Positions 45,372 to 55,176 of a DNA stretch of 64,000 nucleotides are shown in pieces. This DNA comes from Pseudomonas frederiksbergensis. GTDB lineage: Bacteria; Pseudomonadota; Gammaproteobacteria; Pseudomonadales; Pseudomonadaceae. The notes under the pieces are model-generated. The model had not been told where the DNA came from. It saw only the letters and a list, made by a program, of their open reading frames with translations, and did not search any database. The translations under genes and the position numbers were made by a program. Every line of letters starts with the position of its first letter. Position 1 is the first letter of the stretch. Location: assembly GCF_003732665.1 (NCBI RefSeq), contig NZ_MOBP01000015.1, positions 186,001 through 250,000 of the forward strand, written 5' to 3'.

Positions 45372-48300
45372 TCAGTCCGCCAACCAACCGTTCTCCCAGT
45401 AACGCAGGTTGTCGCCGCGCAACACATAGTCGCGCAGCACCACTTCGCGCAATTGATCGCCCATGCGGTAACTGGCGTCCGGGTCGGCCAGGTGCATGCG
45501 GATGGCTTGCAGCCATTCGTCGGTGCTATTGGTCTTGATCCGGGTGCACGGCAGATACCCGCGGTAGGCCTCGGTGTCGGTGCAGATCACCGGGTAGCCG
45601 CACGCGCCGTATTCCAGCAGGCGCAGGTTGCTCTTGCAGTCGTTGAAAATGTGGAACTCAAGCGGTGCCAACGCGAGGTCGAGGTTCAGGCTGGCCAGTT
45701 TCGCCGGATAGACATCCAGCCCGATCACGCCGTGGAATTCATGCATGTACGGACGCAAATCATCCGGGCACATGCCGAAAAACACCCAGTCGACTTCATT
45801 GGCCAGTTCGCGGACCACCTCGGCAATCACCGCCAGGTCGCCGTGGTGACTGGTGCCTCCGCCCCAGCCGACCCGAGGCTTTTTCGAGGTGCGGCGCTGG
45901 CTGCGCATGTCATTCCACAGGTGTCGGGACAGCATGTTCGGCACTACCCGAATGTCTTGATGCATGTCCGACAGCGCATTACCCAGGGCCTCGGTGGAGA
46001 CCACCACGCGGTCGCACATACCGATGGCGCGGCGTACCAGGCGCTCCATTTCGTCCTTGTTCGGCATGTTGCGGATGTGCGCGTTGCGATGGGGAACGTG
46101 AATCACGTAGTCGTCCAGCTCGTAGATCCGCCGGGCATTGGAGTAAGTTTGCAGCGGCACGATTTCGTTGATCGTGCCTTCGGAGTAACGCCCCTGCAGG
46201 ATGATCACGTCAGGCGACTGGCGCTCGATCTCAATCATCGACGGCATGTTGTAGTGAATCCGCCCTTCGGCCCGGCCTGCGGCTTCCAGCTCGATCATCG
46301 GCTGGGTCACGCGGTAATGACCGATCGCGGAGGCGTTGATCGGCACAGCAAGGATCTTGGGCAACTGCGCCTTGGAAAAAGGGCTCCATCCGGTGCGCAA
46401 ACCCGGCTCAAGGCTGAAGCTTGAACCGCCCAGCCCCTGCAATGACAGGTTGATGTTGTAGGCCGGGTCACGGGCGATAACCGGCAGCCAGCGCTTATAA
46501 AACTCTTCCTGTTCCTGGCTGCGCAACGCCTGCTCGCCGTCCTGCGCGGCCACCACCGGACGTGCGCCCAGGGCCAGTTTGGCGTAGGGCGTCCACACCA
46601 CCAGGTAACCGTCCTGGCCGATACGCAGGCACAGGTCCACTTCATTGAGGGAGTGCGCAAGGTGTTGCTCGTCCAGCCCGCCGACCGCATTAAACACAGC
46701 CTTGCGCACCATCAGGCAATCGCCACCGACAGCACTCAGGTTGTGCGCGACCTGCAAACGGAACATGTAGCCCGGCGCCTGCAAGGACTCGCCATAAAAC
46801 GGTACGCCGGCCGGCCCTTGCAGGCCAAGGATCAGACCCGCATGCAACACCCGGCCATCCGGGTTGAACAGCTTGGCACCGACCACGCCGACTTCCGGGC
46901 GCTGGGCGTGATTGAGCAGCTCATCCAGCCAGTCGCCCTGGGTGATCACCGTGTACGGGTTGAGCATCAGGACGTACTCGCCAGCCGTCTGCTTCACCGC
47001 AAAGTTATGCAGCGCCGCGGCATTGCCCTGTTGCGGATACGGCAACACGCGAATCCGTTCGCTGCCCAAGCCTGCCATGCCGGCCAGCCAGGCACGGGCC
47101 TCGGCGCTTTCGCTGCCATTGTCGACCAGCAACAACTCGTAATCGCTGTAGGCGGTTTTCTCCAGCAGACTTTCGACGCAGCGCTGCACCGCGACGGTCT
47201 GATCCTTGCTGACGATGATGATCGACACCAGCGGCCGTACCCCGTGCCGATAGTCGACACGGTTGATCAATTCGCCTTCGGCGCTGCGGTTTTCATAGGG
47301 CACGCCCAAACGCTGCAAATGCGCGTCCAGCAGCAACGGGCTGTTATCCACCACATCGGGCTGGGCCAGCCACTTGGCCAGGTCGAACGTCGATTCCACC
47401 AGCACTTCGGCGATGTGCCCGATCACTTGGGTGCCGTCCTGCTCCACCAGGCGCCAGAGCACATCGTGTGGCGCAAGCTCGCCATGCACCGAATCGAAAC
47501 CGCCCAGGGCCAGGAAACGTTCACGCTCGAATGCCAAGGCGCGGCCCACGTAAGGGTAGCTGCGCAGCAGGTCGAGGTTGAAGTCAGGTTTGAATGCAGG
47601 CTCGGCCGATTCCCCCTGACGCAAGCTGCCTTCATCGCTGTACAGGCACGTCAGCGCGGGCGAAAGGACAATCCGCTCGGCCATGGCCAGCAAGGCCGGC
47701 GCCACCAGGCGATCACCGGCACACAACAAGTAGAACCAGTCAGCCCCTTGCAACTGCGGCAACAGTTCATTGACCTGCGCCAGCCAGTCCTCTTGCAACG
47801 GCAAACGCAATACCCGTTCTTCCAGCGCGGCTTCGATGCACGAAGCGGACAACACCAGGGTCAACTCGGGCGCGTAGTCCTGGGCGGCGAGCGACTGCAA
47901 CGTCAGGTCCAGCGCGGAGCGGCTGCCGAGCTCATCGAGGATGACCGGGACGATTTTCGGCGTGTGGGTCCAACCGGCAATGGTGTCCGGCAACAGCAGG
48001 CGCTGACCCTCGTTGAGCACACGGCACGCCAGCCATTGGGCATAAAGTTCGGCAAAACTGCTGCTGGCAATGCCCACCAGCCATTCCTGAGCACTTTGCT
48101 TGGTGCCCAGGGTTCGGCTCAGGGGCAGTTCTTCCCAGACCCGGGGCGACTCTTCGGTGCGGGTCAACGGCAGATAGCGCACCCAGCCAGGCGCCGGGGC
48201 TGACTCGCCGCTGCGGGCCTTGAGCATTTGCAACACCCATTCGCGCTCGACCTCTACCGCGTCCTTCATCGCCTGCTGGGCACTCAAGCGCTCCGGGTAC

Positions 48301-48962
48301 AAGCGCTCGACGCTGAGCACGTTGTTGGACATCACCATATTGCCGCGCCGCAACAGGCACACGTACAAGGCAAAATCGAGGGTCGCCACGAAGCCTGCCT
48401 CGGACAGGGCGGGCAGCAATTCCAGCACGTCTGCCCGGCGGAACAGCGCATTACTGAAACCACCGAGGATGTTGACCGGGAAATTCTCGAAGATTGCCAG
48501 CAGGTCGTCGCCCTTGAACAGGCCGCTCACCGGGGACAGCGATGTGTTTTCCAGGCGCGACGGCAGCAGCATGTCGTCGGCGTCCCAGAACAGACGCTGG
48601 GCCAGCACCAGGCTCACTTCATCGCGCGCCATCAGCTCCTGGGCCTGTTGCTCGACGCAGGCCGTGAACAGATGATCGTCATCACACAGAAACTTGATGA
48701 ACTCGCCCCGGGCTTGTTCCAGGCAGGCCTGCAAGTTGCCCACCATGCCCAGGGTTCGCGGATTGCGCACGTAGTGCACGGCCACGCCGGTTTGTTCGGA
48801 CACCGAAATGACCGCCTCTTCGATTTCAGTGCCACGACTGTCGTCGCACACAATGATCTCGAGATTGCCATAGCCCTGGCTCACGGCACTGTGCAACGCC
48901 CGACTGAAAAAGCGTGGGTTGAAGGCGGGAATGACAAGGCTGACAAGAGGGAGTGAATTCAC
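45372..48962 (-). CDS. very large multi-domain glycosyltransferase, putative flagellin glycosyltransferase
   Basis: The 1,196-residue protein has an N-terminal GT2 domain (LVSLVIPAFNPRFFSRALHSAV; about 5-260) and a central block of about 530 residues with two GT2-like units paralogous to the 33060-35978 protein. A C-terminal GT1/GT4-like domain (about 870-1196; ILAVPINASAIGHYRVTQPM, GWGGGTSHHGDLAVI, LLEYGACGYPVICTDTEAYRG) follows. It is next to flgL, as Fgt genes are in other pseudomonads. The start is a GTG at 48962 with a weak Shine-Dalgarno; a later start is possible. Three catalytic-type domains suggest it builds more than one linkage of the flagellin glycan. Confidence 0.87.
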   Translation of the reverse strand: MNSLPLVSLVIPAFNPRFFSRALHSAVSQGYGNLEIIVCDDSRGTEIEEAVISVSEQTGVAVHYVRNPRTLGMVGNLQACLEQARGEFIKFLCDDDHLFTACVEQQAQELMARDEVSLVLAQRLFWDADDMLLPSRLENTSLSPVSGLFKGDDLLAIFENFPVNILGGFSNALFRRADVLELLPALSEAGFVATLDFALYVCLLRRGNMVMSNNVLSVERLYPERLSAQQAMKDAVEVEREWVLQMLKARSGESAPAPGWVRYLPLTRTEESPRVWEELPLSRTLGTKQSAQEWLVGIASSSFAELYAQWLACRVLNEGQRLLLPDTIAGWTHTPKIVPVILDELGSRSALDLTLQSLAAQDYAPELTLVLSASCIEAALEERVLRLPLQEDWLAQVNELLPQLQGADWFYLLCAGDRLVAPALLAMAERIVLSPALTCLYSDEGSLRQGESAEPAFKPDFNLDLLRSYPYVGRALAFERERFLALGGFDSVHGELAPHDVLWRLVEQDGTQVIGHIAEVLVESTFDLAKWLAQPDVVDNSPLLLDAHLQRLGVPYENRSAEGELINRVDYRHGVRPLVSIIIVSKDQTVAVQRCVESLLEKTAYSDYELLLVDNGSESAEARAWLAGMAGLGSERIRVLPYPQQGNAAALHNFAVKQTAGEYVLMLNPYTVITQGDWLDELLNHAQRPEVGVVGAKLFNPDGRVLHAGLILGLQGPAGVPFYGESLQAPGYMFRLQVAHNLSAVGGDCLMVRKAVFNAVGGLDEQHLAHSLNEVDLCLRIGQDGYLVVWTPYAKLALGARPVVAAQDGEQALRSQEQEEFYKRWLPVIARDPAYNINLSLQGLGGSSFSLEPGLRTGWSPFSKAQLPKILAVPINASAIGHYRVTQPMIELEAAGRAEGRIHYNMPSMIEIERQSPDVIILQGRYSEGTINEIVPLQTYSNARRIYELDDYVIHVPHRNAHIRNMPNKDEMERLVRRAIGMCDRVVVSTEALGNALSDMHQDIRVVPNMLSRHLWNDMRSQRRTSKKPRVGWGGGTSHHGDLAVIAEVVRELANEVDWVFFGMCPDDLRPYMHEFHGVIGLDVYPAKLASLNLDLALAPLEFHIFNDCKSNLRLLEYGACGYPVICTDTEAYRGYLPCTRIKTNSTDEWLQAIRMHLADPDASYRMGDQLREVVLRDYVLRGDNLRYWENGWLAD

Positions 48963-49052
48963 GGCGGACTCGCAGGCGGCGAGAGCTCGCCCGGGAAAGC
49001 GAGCCCTTTGAACCGCGGAAAAAGACAGTAGATATTGCAGGGTCAGCGGTCA

Positions 49053-49072
49053 CCGGGCGCTTGCGCGCCCGG
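49053..49072. terminator. GC-rich hairpin after flgL
   Basis: A perfect 8-bp stem CCGGGCGC / GCGCCCGG with a 4-nt loop, 6 bp past the flgL stop. There is no T-run, so it may be a 3'-end stabiliser or a rho-dependent/partial terminator rather than a true intrinsic terminator. Confidence 0.4.
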
Positions 49073-49078
49073 CCACGG

Positions 49079-50659
49079 TCAGATCTTGTTGAACAGACCC
49101 AGCGACGTGATCTTGCTGAACGCCAATTGCGCGGCTTGCAGCATGGTCTGTTGCAGGGTCAGGCGGGTCATGACTTCGGCAGGGTCGGAGTCACGAATCG
49201 AGCCCTGGGTGGCGGTGTTCGCCAGGCTCAGACTCTCGTTGGTCGTGGACTGGTCATCCAGCGACTGACCGCGTGCACCAATCGAAGTAACGGCGGAACC
49301 CAACTGGTTGCTCGCGCTGTCCAGATTCGCCAGGCCCGAATCCATGGCGGCCTGGAATTGCTGTTTGGCCACGGTGTTGCCGTCAACCGGCGAGTTCAGT
49401 GCGTTGATCATCTTGCCCAGGGTGTCGAGCACGTTCTGGGTCTGATGATCGTTGGCCTGCACGGCGAACTGGTCGCCGGCAGCCGGTGCGCTGCCGCCGC
49501 CCAGGGTGAAGGTCACGCCCGCTGCGGTGGCGGTGGAGGGAGGTCCGGCCACCACGGCGCCCGACGATACCGGACGACTGTCGGCCGTCACTGGCGCCGC
49601 GTACAAATCGAACGCGGTGGCGCTGGTGAACTTGAGGACCGCCCCGCCGTTCGGGAAGGCTTTGTTGTAGGCCACCGGGTCAGTCACGCTGGAACCGGTG
49701 ATGACGGCGGTGGACGGGTTACCGGCGCTGCGCACGGCACCGATGGTGTCCGGGTTGGCCGTCAACTGGAAGGTGTGGCCGGCAATGACCGTGTCCGCCA
49801 CATCGCCCGACTTGAGGTTGATGTTCAGGTTCAGGTCGACGCCGCGAAAATTGACCACTTGGTTCGCGCCGTTGCTGTTGCTAAAGGCGCCGTTCTGGCT
49901 GGCTTCGGTCGTGACATCGTTGCCCAGTCCGTCGGTGATCTTCAACTGAGTGCTGCTCAGGAAGGTGACCGTGTACGGCTGGCCGGCGGCGAACTTGGAA
50001 TCGTAGGTGGCGCTGTTGGTCACCTGGCCGTTGGACAGGACCACGCGACCATCATCCACCGCCGGAACGGTCATGGCGACCTGGGTGCGGCTGGTGTTGA
50101 TGGTCTGCTGGAACGCGTCCCAGCCAGTGGTGTTGCTGGCCACGGTCAAACCGTCGCCGATGCCCAGGTTGATGTTGGTCTGGTCACCGTTGTAGGTGTA
50201 GGTGCCGTCGGAATTCTGCGAGTACGGCGGGGTGTCGGTTTTCGAACCGGAGAACAGGTAATTGCCGGACGAATCCTTGGAGTTCATCAGGCCCAGTACT
50301 TGCTGCTGGATCTGGCCCAATTCCGCTGCGAAGGCCTTGCGGTCAGCATCGGTGGCAATGCCGTTGTTGGCACTGAGGCCGATTTCCTTGGCGCGCTGCA
50401 ACGCGGTGCCAATGGAATCCAGGGTGGTTTCCTGCAGGCTCAACGAGCTCTTGGTCGAACTGATGTTGGTGTTGTACTGATCCAGCATCGCGCTCTGCTG
50501 GCCGAGCTGCAGCAAACGACCGGCACCGATCGGATCATCGGCGGCGGTGTTGACGCGCGTCAGGCTGCTGGCTTCGTTGCTGGTCGCGATCGCCTTGTTG
50601 AAGTTGCGCTGGTAGTTGGCAGCGGTTGTCTCGTAATACTGGGCGGTAGAAATGCGCAT
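49079..50659 (-). CDS. flgL: flagellar hook-associated protein 3 FlgL
   Basis: FlgL forms the junction between FlgK and the filament. The 526-residue protein has flagellin-like N- and C-termini: MRISTAQYYETTAANYQRNFNKA at the start and the EVMTRLTLQQTMLQAAQLAFSKITSLGLFNKI region at the end. A long variable, Thr/Asn-rich middle lies between them. It ends the flgFGHIJKL operon, 13 bp after flgK. Confidence 0.96.
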   Translation of the reverse strand: MRISTAQYYETTAANYQRNFNKAIATSNEASSLTRVNTAADDPIGAGRLLQLGQQSAMLDQYNTNISSTKSSLSLQETTLDSIGTALQRAKEIGLSANNGIATDADRKAFAAELGQIQQQVLGLMNSKDSSGNYLFSGSKTDTPPYSQNSDGTYTYNGDQTNINLGIGDGLTVASNTTGWDAFQQTINTSRTQVAMTVPAVDDGRVVLSNGQVTNSATYDSKFAAGQPYTVTFLSSTQLKITDGLGNDVTTEASQNGAFSNSNGANQVVNFRGVDLNLNINLKSGDVADTVIAGHTFQLTANPDTIGAVRSAGNPSTAVITGSSVTDPVAYNKAFPNGGAVLKFTSATAFDLYAAPVTADSRPVSSGAVVAGPPSTATAAGVTFTLGGGSAPAAGDQFAVQANDHQTQNVLDTLGKMINALNSPVDGNTVAKQQFQAAMDSGLANLDSASNQLGSAVTSIGARGQSLDDQSTTNESLSLANTATQGSIRDSDPAEVMTRLTLQQTMLQAAQLAFSKITSLGLFNKI

Positions 50660-50672
50660 GAATTACGACTCC

Positions 50673-52712
50673 TTAAAGGCTGTTGATCAGCGTGCTGAAA
50701 GTTTCCTGCGCAGCCTTGATGATCTGCGAAGAGGCGGTGTAGTACTGCTGGTATTTGACCAGGTTGCCGGTTTCTTCATCCAGGTCGACCCCGGACAGCG
50801 AGTCCCGGGCGCCTTTGGCCTGGGTCAGGATCGCCGTGGTGGCAGCACTGTCGGACTTGCCCTGGGCAGCCTTGCTGCCGACGTTGGTCACCAGGGTGTT
50901 GTAGGCGTCGGTCAGGCTGATGCCCTTGCTCGCCGAACCGGTGTCCACGGTCTGTTTGGTTTGCAGGCCGACCAGCGCCTGGGCGTTGCGGTTGTCCGAG
51001 GACGCCGCGCCGGTCAGGGACATCGAGAAACTTTCGCCGTTGCCGGGCGAGCCACCCACGGTGGTCTGCACGGTGAAGGTTTTCTGCACCGGCGGCGTAC
51101 CGCTGGTGATCGGATTGCCGCTGGCGTCGACCATCGGCACATTCAGGTTCAGGGTGTTGTTCTGCCCCGGAACGATGCTGCCGCTGCCCAGCGGATTGCC
51201 TTGGGCGTCGCTCAGCGTGTAAGTCTGGCTGCCACCGCTCGGCGCACCGAAGGTGATCTTGACCGGCGTCGAATACTTGAGCCCGGTCTGCATGTCGGAC
51301 TGGTTGGTCGAGTTGTAGATATCGATGGTGCTGGTCAGCGTCGGCTGGGTGTAGGTGCCGGTGGCCTTGGAGCTGGCCACGCCGGTCAACGGCGCTGCCG
51401 CAGCGACTTTCTTCGGGTCGGTCAGTATGGTCTGGATGCTGGCTGCGGCACCACGCGTCGGCGTGACTTTGAAGCTGTCGCCCGCGCTCAACGCACCGCC
51501 GTTCAACGACAGGCTGAAGCCGTCGATCACCGGTGGCGGCGTGGTCAAGGTACTGAAGGCGCCCATGTCGGTGCCGTCGGAACGCTTGACGCTGTAGTCG
51601 GTGGCGCTGGTGAAGGTCACCTGATAATCGCTGGTGGTCAGCTTGCCGGTGTCCTTGATCGTGACATCGAGGTTGCCCGAGCCGGCGCTGTTGCCCGCCT
51701 GGCCGATGCTGCGCTGGCTGATCAGGGCGGCGCTGTTGATGTTGTTGAAAATCGCCGCGCCGAAGTCACCGTTCTTGTCGATGCCCTGGGCTTGCTGGCT
51801 GTTGATCTGGTCGGCCACCACCAGGGCCACGCGCCCCAGTTCGTTGAGCGACGGGTCGAGCACTTCCTTGCGGTAAGTGAGCAAACCACCGATTTCGCCG
51901 CCGGTCACCACGGACGTGATGTCGATGGTGCTGGAGCCGCGGTTCATCTGCAGGCCCATGCGCGACGGATCGTCCTTGCTCGGCACGGTTTCCAATGTGT
52001 TGGTGGTGTTGCCCATCACCAATGGCTGGCCGCTGCCGACATAGATGTCGTAGCTGGTGCCGCGCTCGACGACCTGCGCACCGACCATTTCGGACAGTTG
52101 GCGCACGGCTTCGTTACGGGTGTCGAGCAGGTCGTTCGGCTGGCCGCCGCTGGTGGAGATTTCGCCGATCTTCTGGTTCAGGTTGGCAATAGAAGTCGCC
52201 AACTTGTTCACCTGGGCCGCCATGTCCGCCAGGCTGCCGTTGACGGTGGTGTTCTGGTCGTTCAACTGCTTGGCAAGGGCGTTGAAGCGGGCGCTCAAGG
52301 CCTGGGCACCGGTCAGTACGCCCTGGCGCGAAGTGTCGTCGGTCGCCGAGGTCGAGACGCCTTGCATGGAGGTGAAGAATTTTTGCAACACGCCGGTCAG
52401 GCCGGTGTTGGTATCGGACAGCGAGGCGTCCAGCGGCGTGGCCTGGGCCAGGTACGAGGCGGATTCGCTGTTGAGCGAAGTCGCAGTGCGCAATTGCGAA
52501 TCGAGGTAGGAGTTGTACACCCGGCGCACGTCGGCCAGGGTCGTACCGGTGCCGATGAAGACGTTGCCGTACTGCTGCGAGGCCTTGGTGCCCTGCACGG
52601 TTTGCTGACGCGAATAACCGGCGGTGTCGACGTTGGCAATGTTGTTGCCTGTCACAGCCAGGGAGGATTGGCTAGCCGCCAGACCCGACATCCCGATATT
52701 GAGCAAACTCAT
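50673..52712 (-). CDS. flgK: flagellar hook-associated protein 1 FlgK
   Basis: FlgK is the first hook-filament junction protein. The 679-residue protein begins MSLLNIGMSGLAASQSSLAVTGNNIANVDTAGYSRQ, the canonical N-terminal rod/hook motif, and ends with the conserved helical YQQYYTASSQIIKAAQETFSTLINSL. Like other Pseudomonas FlgK it is longer than the enteric protein because of a variable central domain. Confidence 0.97.
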   Translation of the reverse strand: MSLLNIGMSGLAASQSSLAVTGNNIANVDTAGYSRQQTVQGTKASQQYGNVFIGTGTTLADVRRVYNSYLDSQLRTATSLNSESASYLAQATPLDASLSDTNTGLTGVLQKFFTSMQGVSTSATDDTSRQGVLTGAQALSARFNALAKQLNDQNTTVNGSLADMAAQVNKLATSIANLNQKIGEISTSGGQPNDLLDTRNEAVRQLSEMVGAQVVERGTSYDIYVGSGQPLVMGNTTNTLETVPSKDDPSRMGLQMNRGSSTIDITSVVTGGEIGGLLTYRKEVLDPSLNELGRVALVVADQINSQQAQGIDKNGDFGAAIFNNINSAALISQRSIGQAGNSAGSGNLDVTIKDTGKLTTSDYQVTFTSATDYSVKRSDGTDMGAFSTLTTPPPVIDGFSLSLNGGALSAGDSFKVTPTRGAAASIQTILTDPKKVAAAAPLTGVASSKATGTYTQPTLTSTIDIYNSTNQSDMQTGLKYSTPVKITFGAPSGGSQTYTLSDAQGNPLGSGSIVPGQNNTLNLNVPMVDASGNPITSGTPPVQKTFTVQTTVGGSPGNGESFSMSLTGAASSDNRNAQALVGLQTKQTVDTGSASKGISLTDAYNTLVTNVGSKAAQGKSDSAATTAILTQAKGARDSLSGVDLDEETGNLVKYQQYYTASSQIIKAAQETFSTLINSL

Positions 52713-52735
52713 GGTTCAGACCTTATGCCTTGTGC

Positions 52736-54049
52736 CTATAGAGGCGTGGTGGAAGCGCCCGCCGCAGCGTAGTTTTGGTAACTCGTCATCTGCTTGGCTA
52801 TCTGCGAAATCTTGTTGGCGTAGTTCGGGTCGGTTGCATAACCGGCCTTTTGCAACTCGCGCACAAACTGTTCTGGGTTATCGGCCGACTTCACCACATC
52901 TTGATAGCGATTATTGGATTGCAGCAAAGTCACAAGGTCATGGAAGCTGTCCTTGTACGAGGCATAGGAACGGAACTCCGCCGTCTCCTTGACCATCGCG
53001 CCATCCCTGAATTCGCTGGTGATCGCCCGCGCCGAATCGCCTTTCCAACTGCTGCCGGTCTTGATGCCGAACAGGTTGTGACTGCTGCTGCCATCCTGGG
53101 CGCGCATGACCGATTTGCCCCAACCGGTTTCCAGGGCAGCCTGAGCCACCAGGTAACGCGGATCGACGCCGATGCGATCGGCGGCTTCTTTGGCCATCGG
53201 CAACATGGTGTTGACGAATTCGTCGGCGGAGCTGAACGCTTTTTTCGCCGGCGCCAACGGAATCTGGGCCATGGCGCGACCGTAAATCTGCATCTGCCCG
53301 CTCGACGCCGTAGACGTTGCCGTGGCCGTGGCCAGCCAATCGCCGTTGTACAGCGGGCCGGCGCCAGTCGTCGTGGCGGTGGCGCGTTCAGGCAGCAGGT
53401 TTTTGAGAGGGGCCGCAGCGGTGGTGCTGGTCGCGGTGGACGGCACCAGGCCGGCAAGCAAGCGATCCGCCAGTTTCGGTGGCAGGGCCAGGCGCCGCTG
53501 GTTGAGCAGCGCCACGTCATTGCTGTGAGCGGCGGTCGCCGTCGGTGCCTTGACCCCGCGCGAAGCCCACAACGGACGCTCGCCATTAAGGCGCGACAAC
53601 GGGCCATTGGTGGCGGTCGTACCGGCAGCCACCGGGGTGGTGATTGCCTCGGCCTTGGCTTTCGCCGCTTCCTGCTTGGCCGCCGAATTGGCCGCCGCCT
53701 CACCCGGTGCCAGAGGTTTGTTCTTCGACATCTGGCGCATCAACACGTCGGCCAGGCCAATACCGCCACCCTCACGGGACATGGAAACGGCCAACTGCTG
53801 GTCGGACATTTCCTGGTATTGCTTGGCGGCCGGCGTGTTGAGCGGATTGTCCTTACCCAACTCGTCGGTGGCCGAGCGCATGGACTTGAGCATTTCACCG
53901 AGGAACAGCGATTCGAATTCCTGCGCAACTTTGCGCATGTTGCTGTCGCTGTTCTTGTCGCCGACTTTCAGTTGGTTCAGGCGATTGAGGTCCGAGTACG
54001 AACCCGAATCGCCAGTGCCGACCAAAGCGCCTTTGCGCATATCCACCAT
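52736..54049 (-). CDS. flgJ: peptidoglycan hydrolase/rod-cap FlgJ
   Basis: FlgJ has two parts. An N-terminal rod-binding domain (about 1-115; VAQEFESLFLGEMLKSMRSATDELGKDNPLNT) promotes rod assembly. A C-terminal glucosaminidase-like domain (about 280-430; YLVAQAALETGWGKSV with the catalytic-type Glu, NLFGIKTGSSWKG, FRSYASYKDSFHDL) cuts peptidoglycan for rod passage. The middle 170 residues are a low-complexity Ala/Thr/Pro linker. The start at 54049 has GAGG 9 bp upstream. Confidence 0.96.
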   Translation of the reverse strand: MVDMRKGALVGTGDSGSYSDLNRLNQLKVGDKNSDSNMRKVAQEFESLFLGEMLKSMRSATDELGKDNPLNTPAAKQYQEMSDQQLAVSMSREGGGIGLADVLMRQMSKNKPLAPGEAAANSAAKQEAAKAKAEAITTPVAAGTTATNGPLSRLNGERPLWASRGVKAPTATAAHSNDVALLNQRRLALPPKLADRLLAGLVPSTATSTTAAAPLKNLLPERATATTTGAGPLYNGDWLATATATSTASSGQMQIYGRAMAQIPLAPAKKAFSSADEFVNTMLPMAKEAADRIGVDPRYLVAQAALETGWGKSVMRAQDGSSSHNLFGIKTGSSWKGDSARAITSEFRDGAMVKETAEFRSYASYKDSFHDLVTLLQSNNRYQDVVKSADNPEQFVRELQKAGYATDPNYANKISQIAKQMTSYQNYAAAGASTTPL

Positions 54050-54060
54050 GGTCGTCGTCC

Positions 54061-55167
54061 TCAGATCACGATCAGGTCGGCTTGCAACGCGCCGGCCTGT
54101 TTCAGTGCTTCAAGGATGGCCATCAAGTCACCCGGCGCCGCGCCGACCTGGTTCACCGCACGCACGATTTCGTCGAGGGTGGTGCCCGGACCGAACTTGA
54201 ACATGGGCTTGGCTTCTTGCTGGGCGTTGACCCGCGAGCGCGGCACGACCGCCGTCTGCCCGTTGGACAGAGGGCCGGGCTGACTGACGATCGGGTCTTC
54301 GGTGATGGTCACGGTCAGGCTGCCGTGGGTCACGGCGGCCGGGGACACTTTCACGTTCTGGCCGATCACGATGGTGCCGGTGCGCGAGTTGATGATGACT
54401 TTCGCCACCGCCTGGCCCGGATCGACTTCAAGGTTTTCCAGGATCGACAGATAGTCGACCCGCTGGCTCGGATCCAGTGGCGCGGTGACGCGGATCGAAC
54501 CGCCGTCGATGGCCTGGGCGACACCTGGGCCGAGCAGGTCGTTGATCTTGTCCACCACACGCTTGGCGGTGGTGAAGTCGGAACGGTTGAGGTTCAACGT
54601 CAGGCTGTTGCCCTGGTTGAAACCGCTCGGCACCGAACGCTCGACCGACGCACCGCCTGGGATACGACCGGCCGACGGAACGTTGACGGTGATCTTCGAC
54701 CCGTCGCGACCTTCCGCATCAAAACCGCCCACCACCAGGTTGCCCTGGGCGATGGCGTAGACGTTGCCGTCGATACCTTTGAGCGGCGTCAGCAGCAAGG
54801 TGCCGCCGCGCAGGCTCTTGGAGTTACCGATGGACGAGACGGTGATATCGACCTGCTGACCCGGTTTGGCAAACGCCGGCAAATCCGCACTGATCGACAC
54901 CGCCGCGACGTTCTTCAACTGCACGTTGCCCGAACCCGGCGGCACCTTGATGCCGAACTGCGAGAGCATGTTGTTGAAGGTCTGCAGGGTGAACGGGGTC
55001 TGGGTCGTCTGGTCACCGGTGCCGTTAAGCCCGACCACCAGGCCGTAACCGATCAATTGGTTGGACCGCACGCCGGAAATACTGGCGATGTCCTTCAACC
55101 GCTCGGCTTGAGCGGTGAAGGCTGCGGACATCAACAAGGCAGCGACCATGAGACTTCTGAAGTTCAA
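54061..55167 (-). CDS. flgI: flagellar P-ring protein FlgI
   Basis: FlgI forms the periplasmic P-ring in the peptidoglycan layer. The protein starts with a Sec signal peptide (LMVAALLMSAAFTAQA cleavage before ERLKDIASISGVRSNQL), and the rest is the conserved FlgI domain ending LIVI. The start is taken as TTG at 55167 because AGGTGG lies 5 bp upstream; the GTG at 55176 overlaps the flgH stop and lacks a Shine-Dalgarno. The mature protein is unaffected by the choice. Confidence 0.95.
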   Translation of the reverse strand: MNFRSLMVAALLMSAAFTAQAERLKDIASISGVRSNQLIGYGLVVGLNGTGDQTTQTPFTLQTFNNMLSQFGIKVPPGSGNVQLKNVAAVSISADLPAFAKPGQQVDITVSSIGNSKSLRGGTLLLTPLKGIDGNVYAIAQGNLVVGGFDAEGRDGSKITVNVPSAGRIPGGASVERSVPSGFNQGNSLTLNLNRSDFTTAKRVVDKINDLLGPGVAQAIDGGSIRVTAPLDPSQRVDYLSILENLEVDPGQAVAKVIINSRTGTIVIGQNVKVSPAAVTHGSLTVTITEDPIVSQPGPLSNGQTAVVPRSRVNAQQEAKPMFKFGPGTTLDEIVRAVNQVGAAPGDLMAILEALKQAGALQADLIVI

Positions 55168-55176
55168 CGTAGCCAC

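Noticed and set aside
45239..45427. In-frame N-terminal extension of the RTX protein
   Set aside because: It would run through the terminator and the candidate promoter, and its residues are Cys/Trp-rich with no repeat motif. The start at 45238 fits the RTX repeats.
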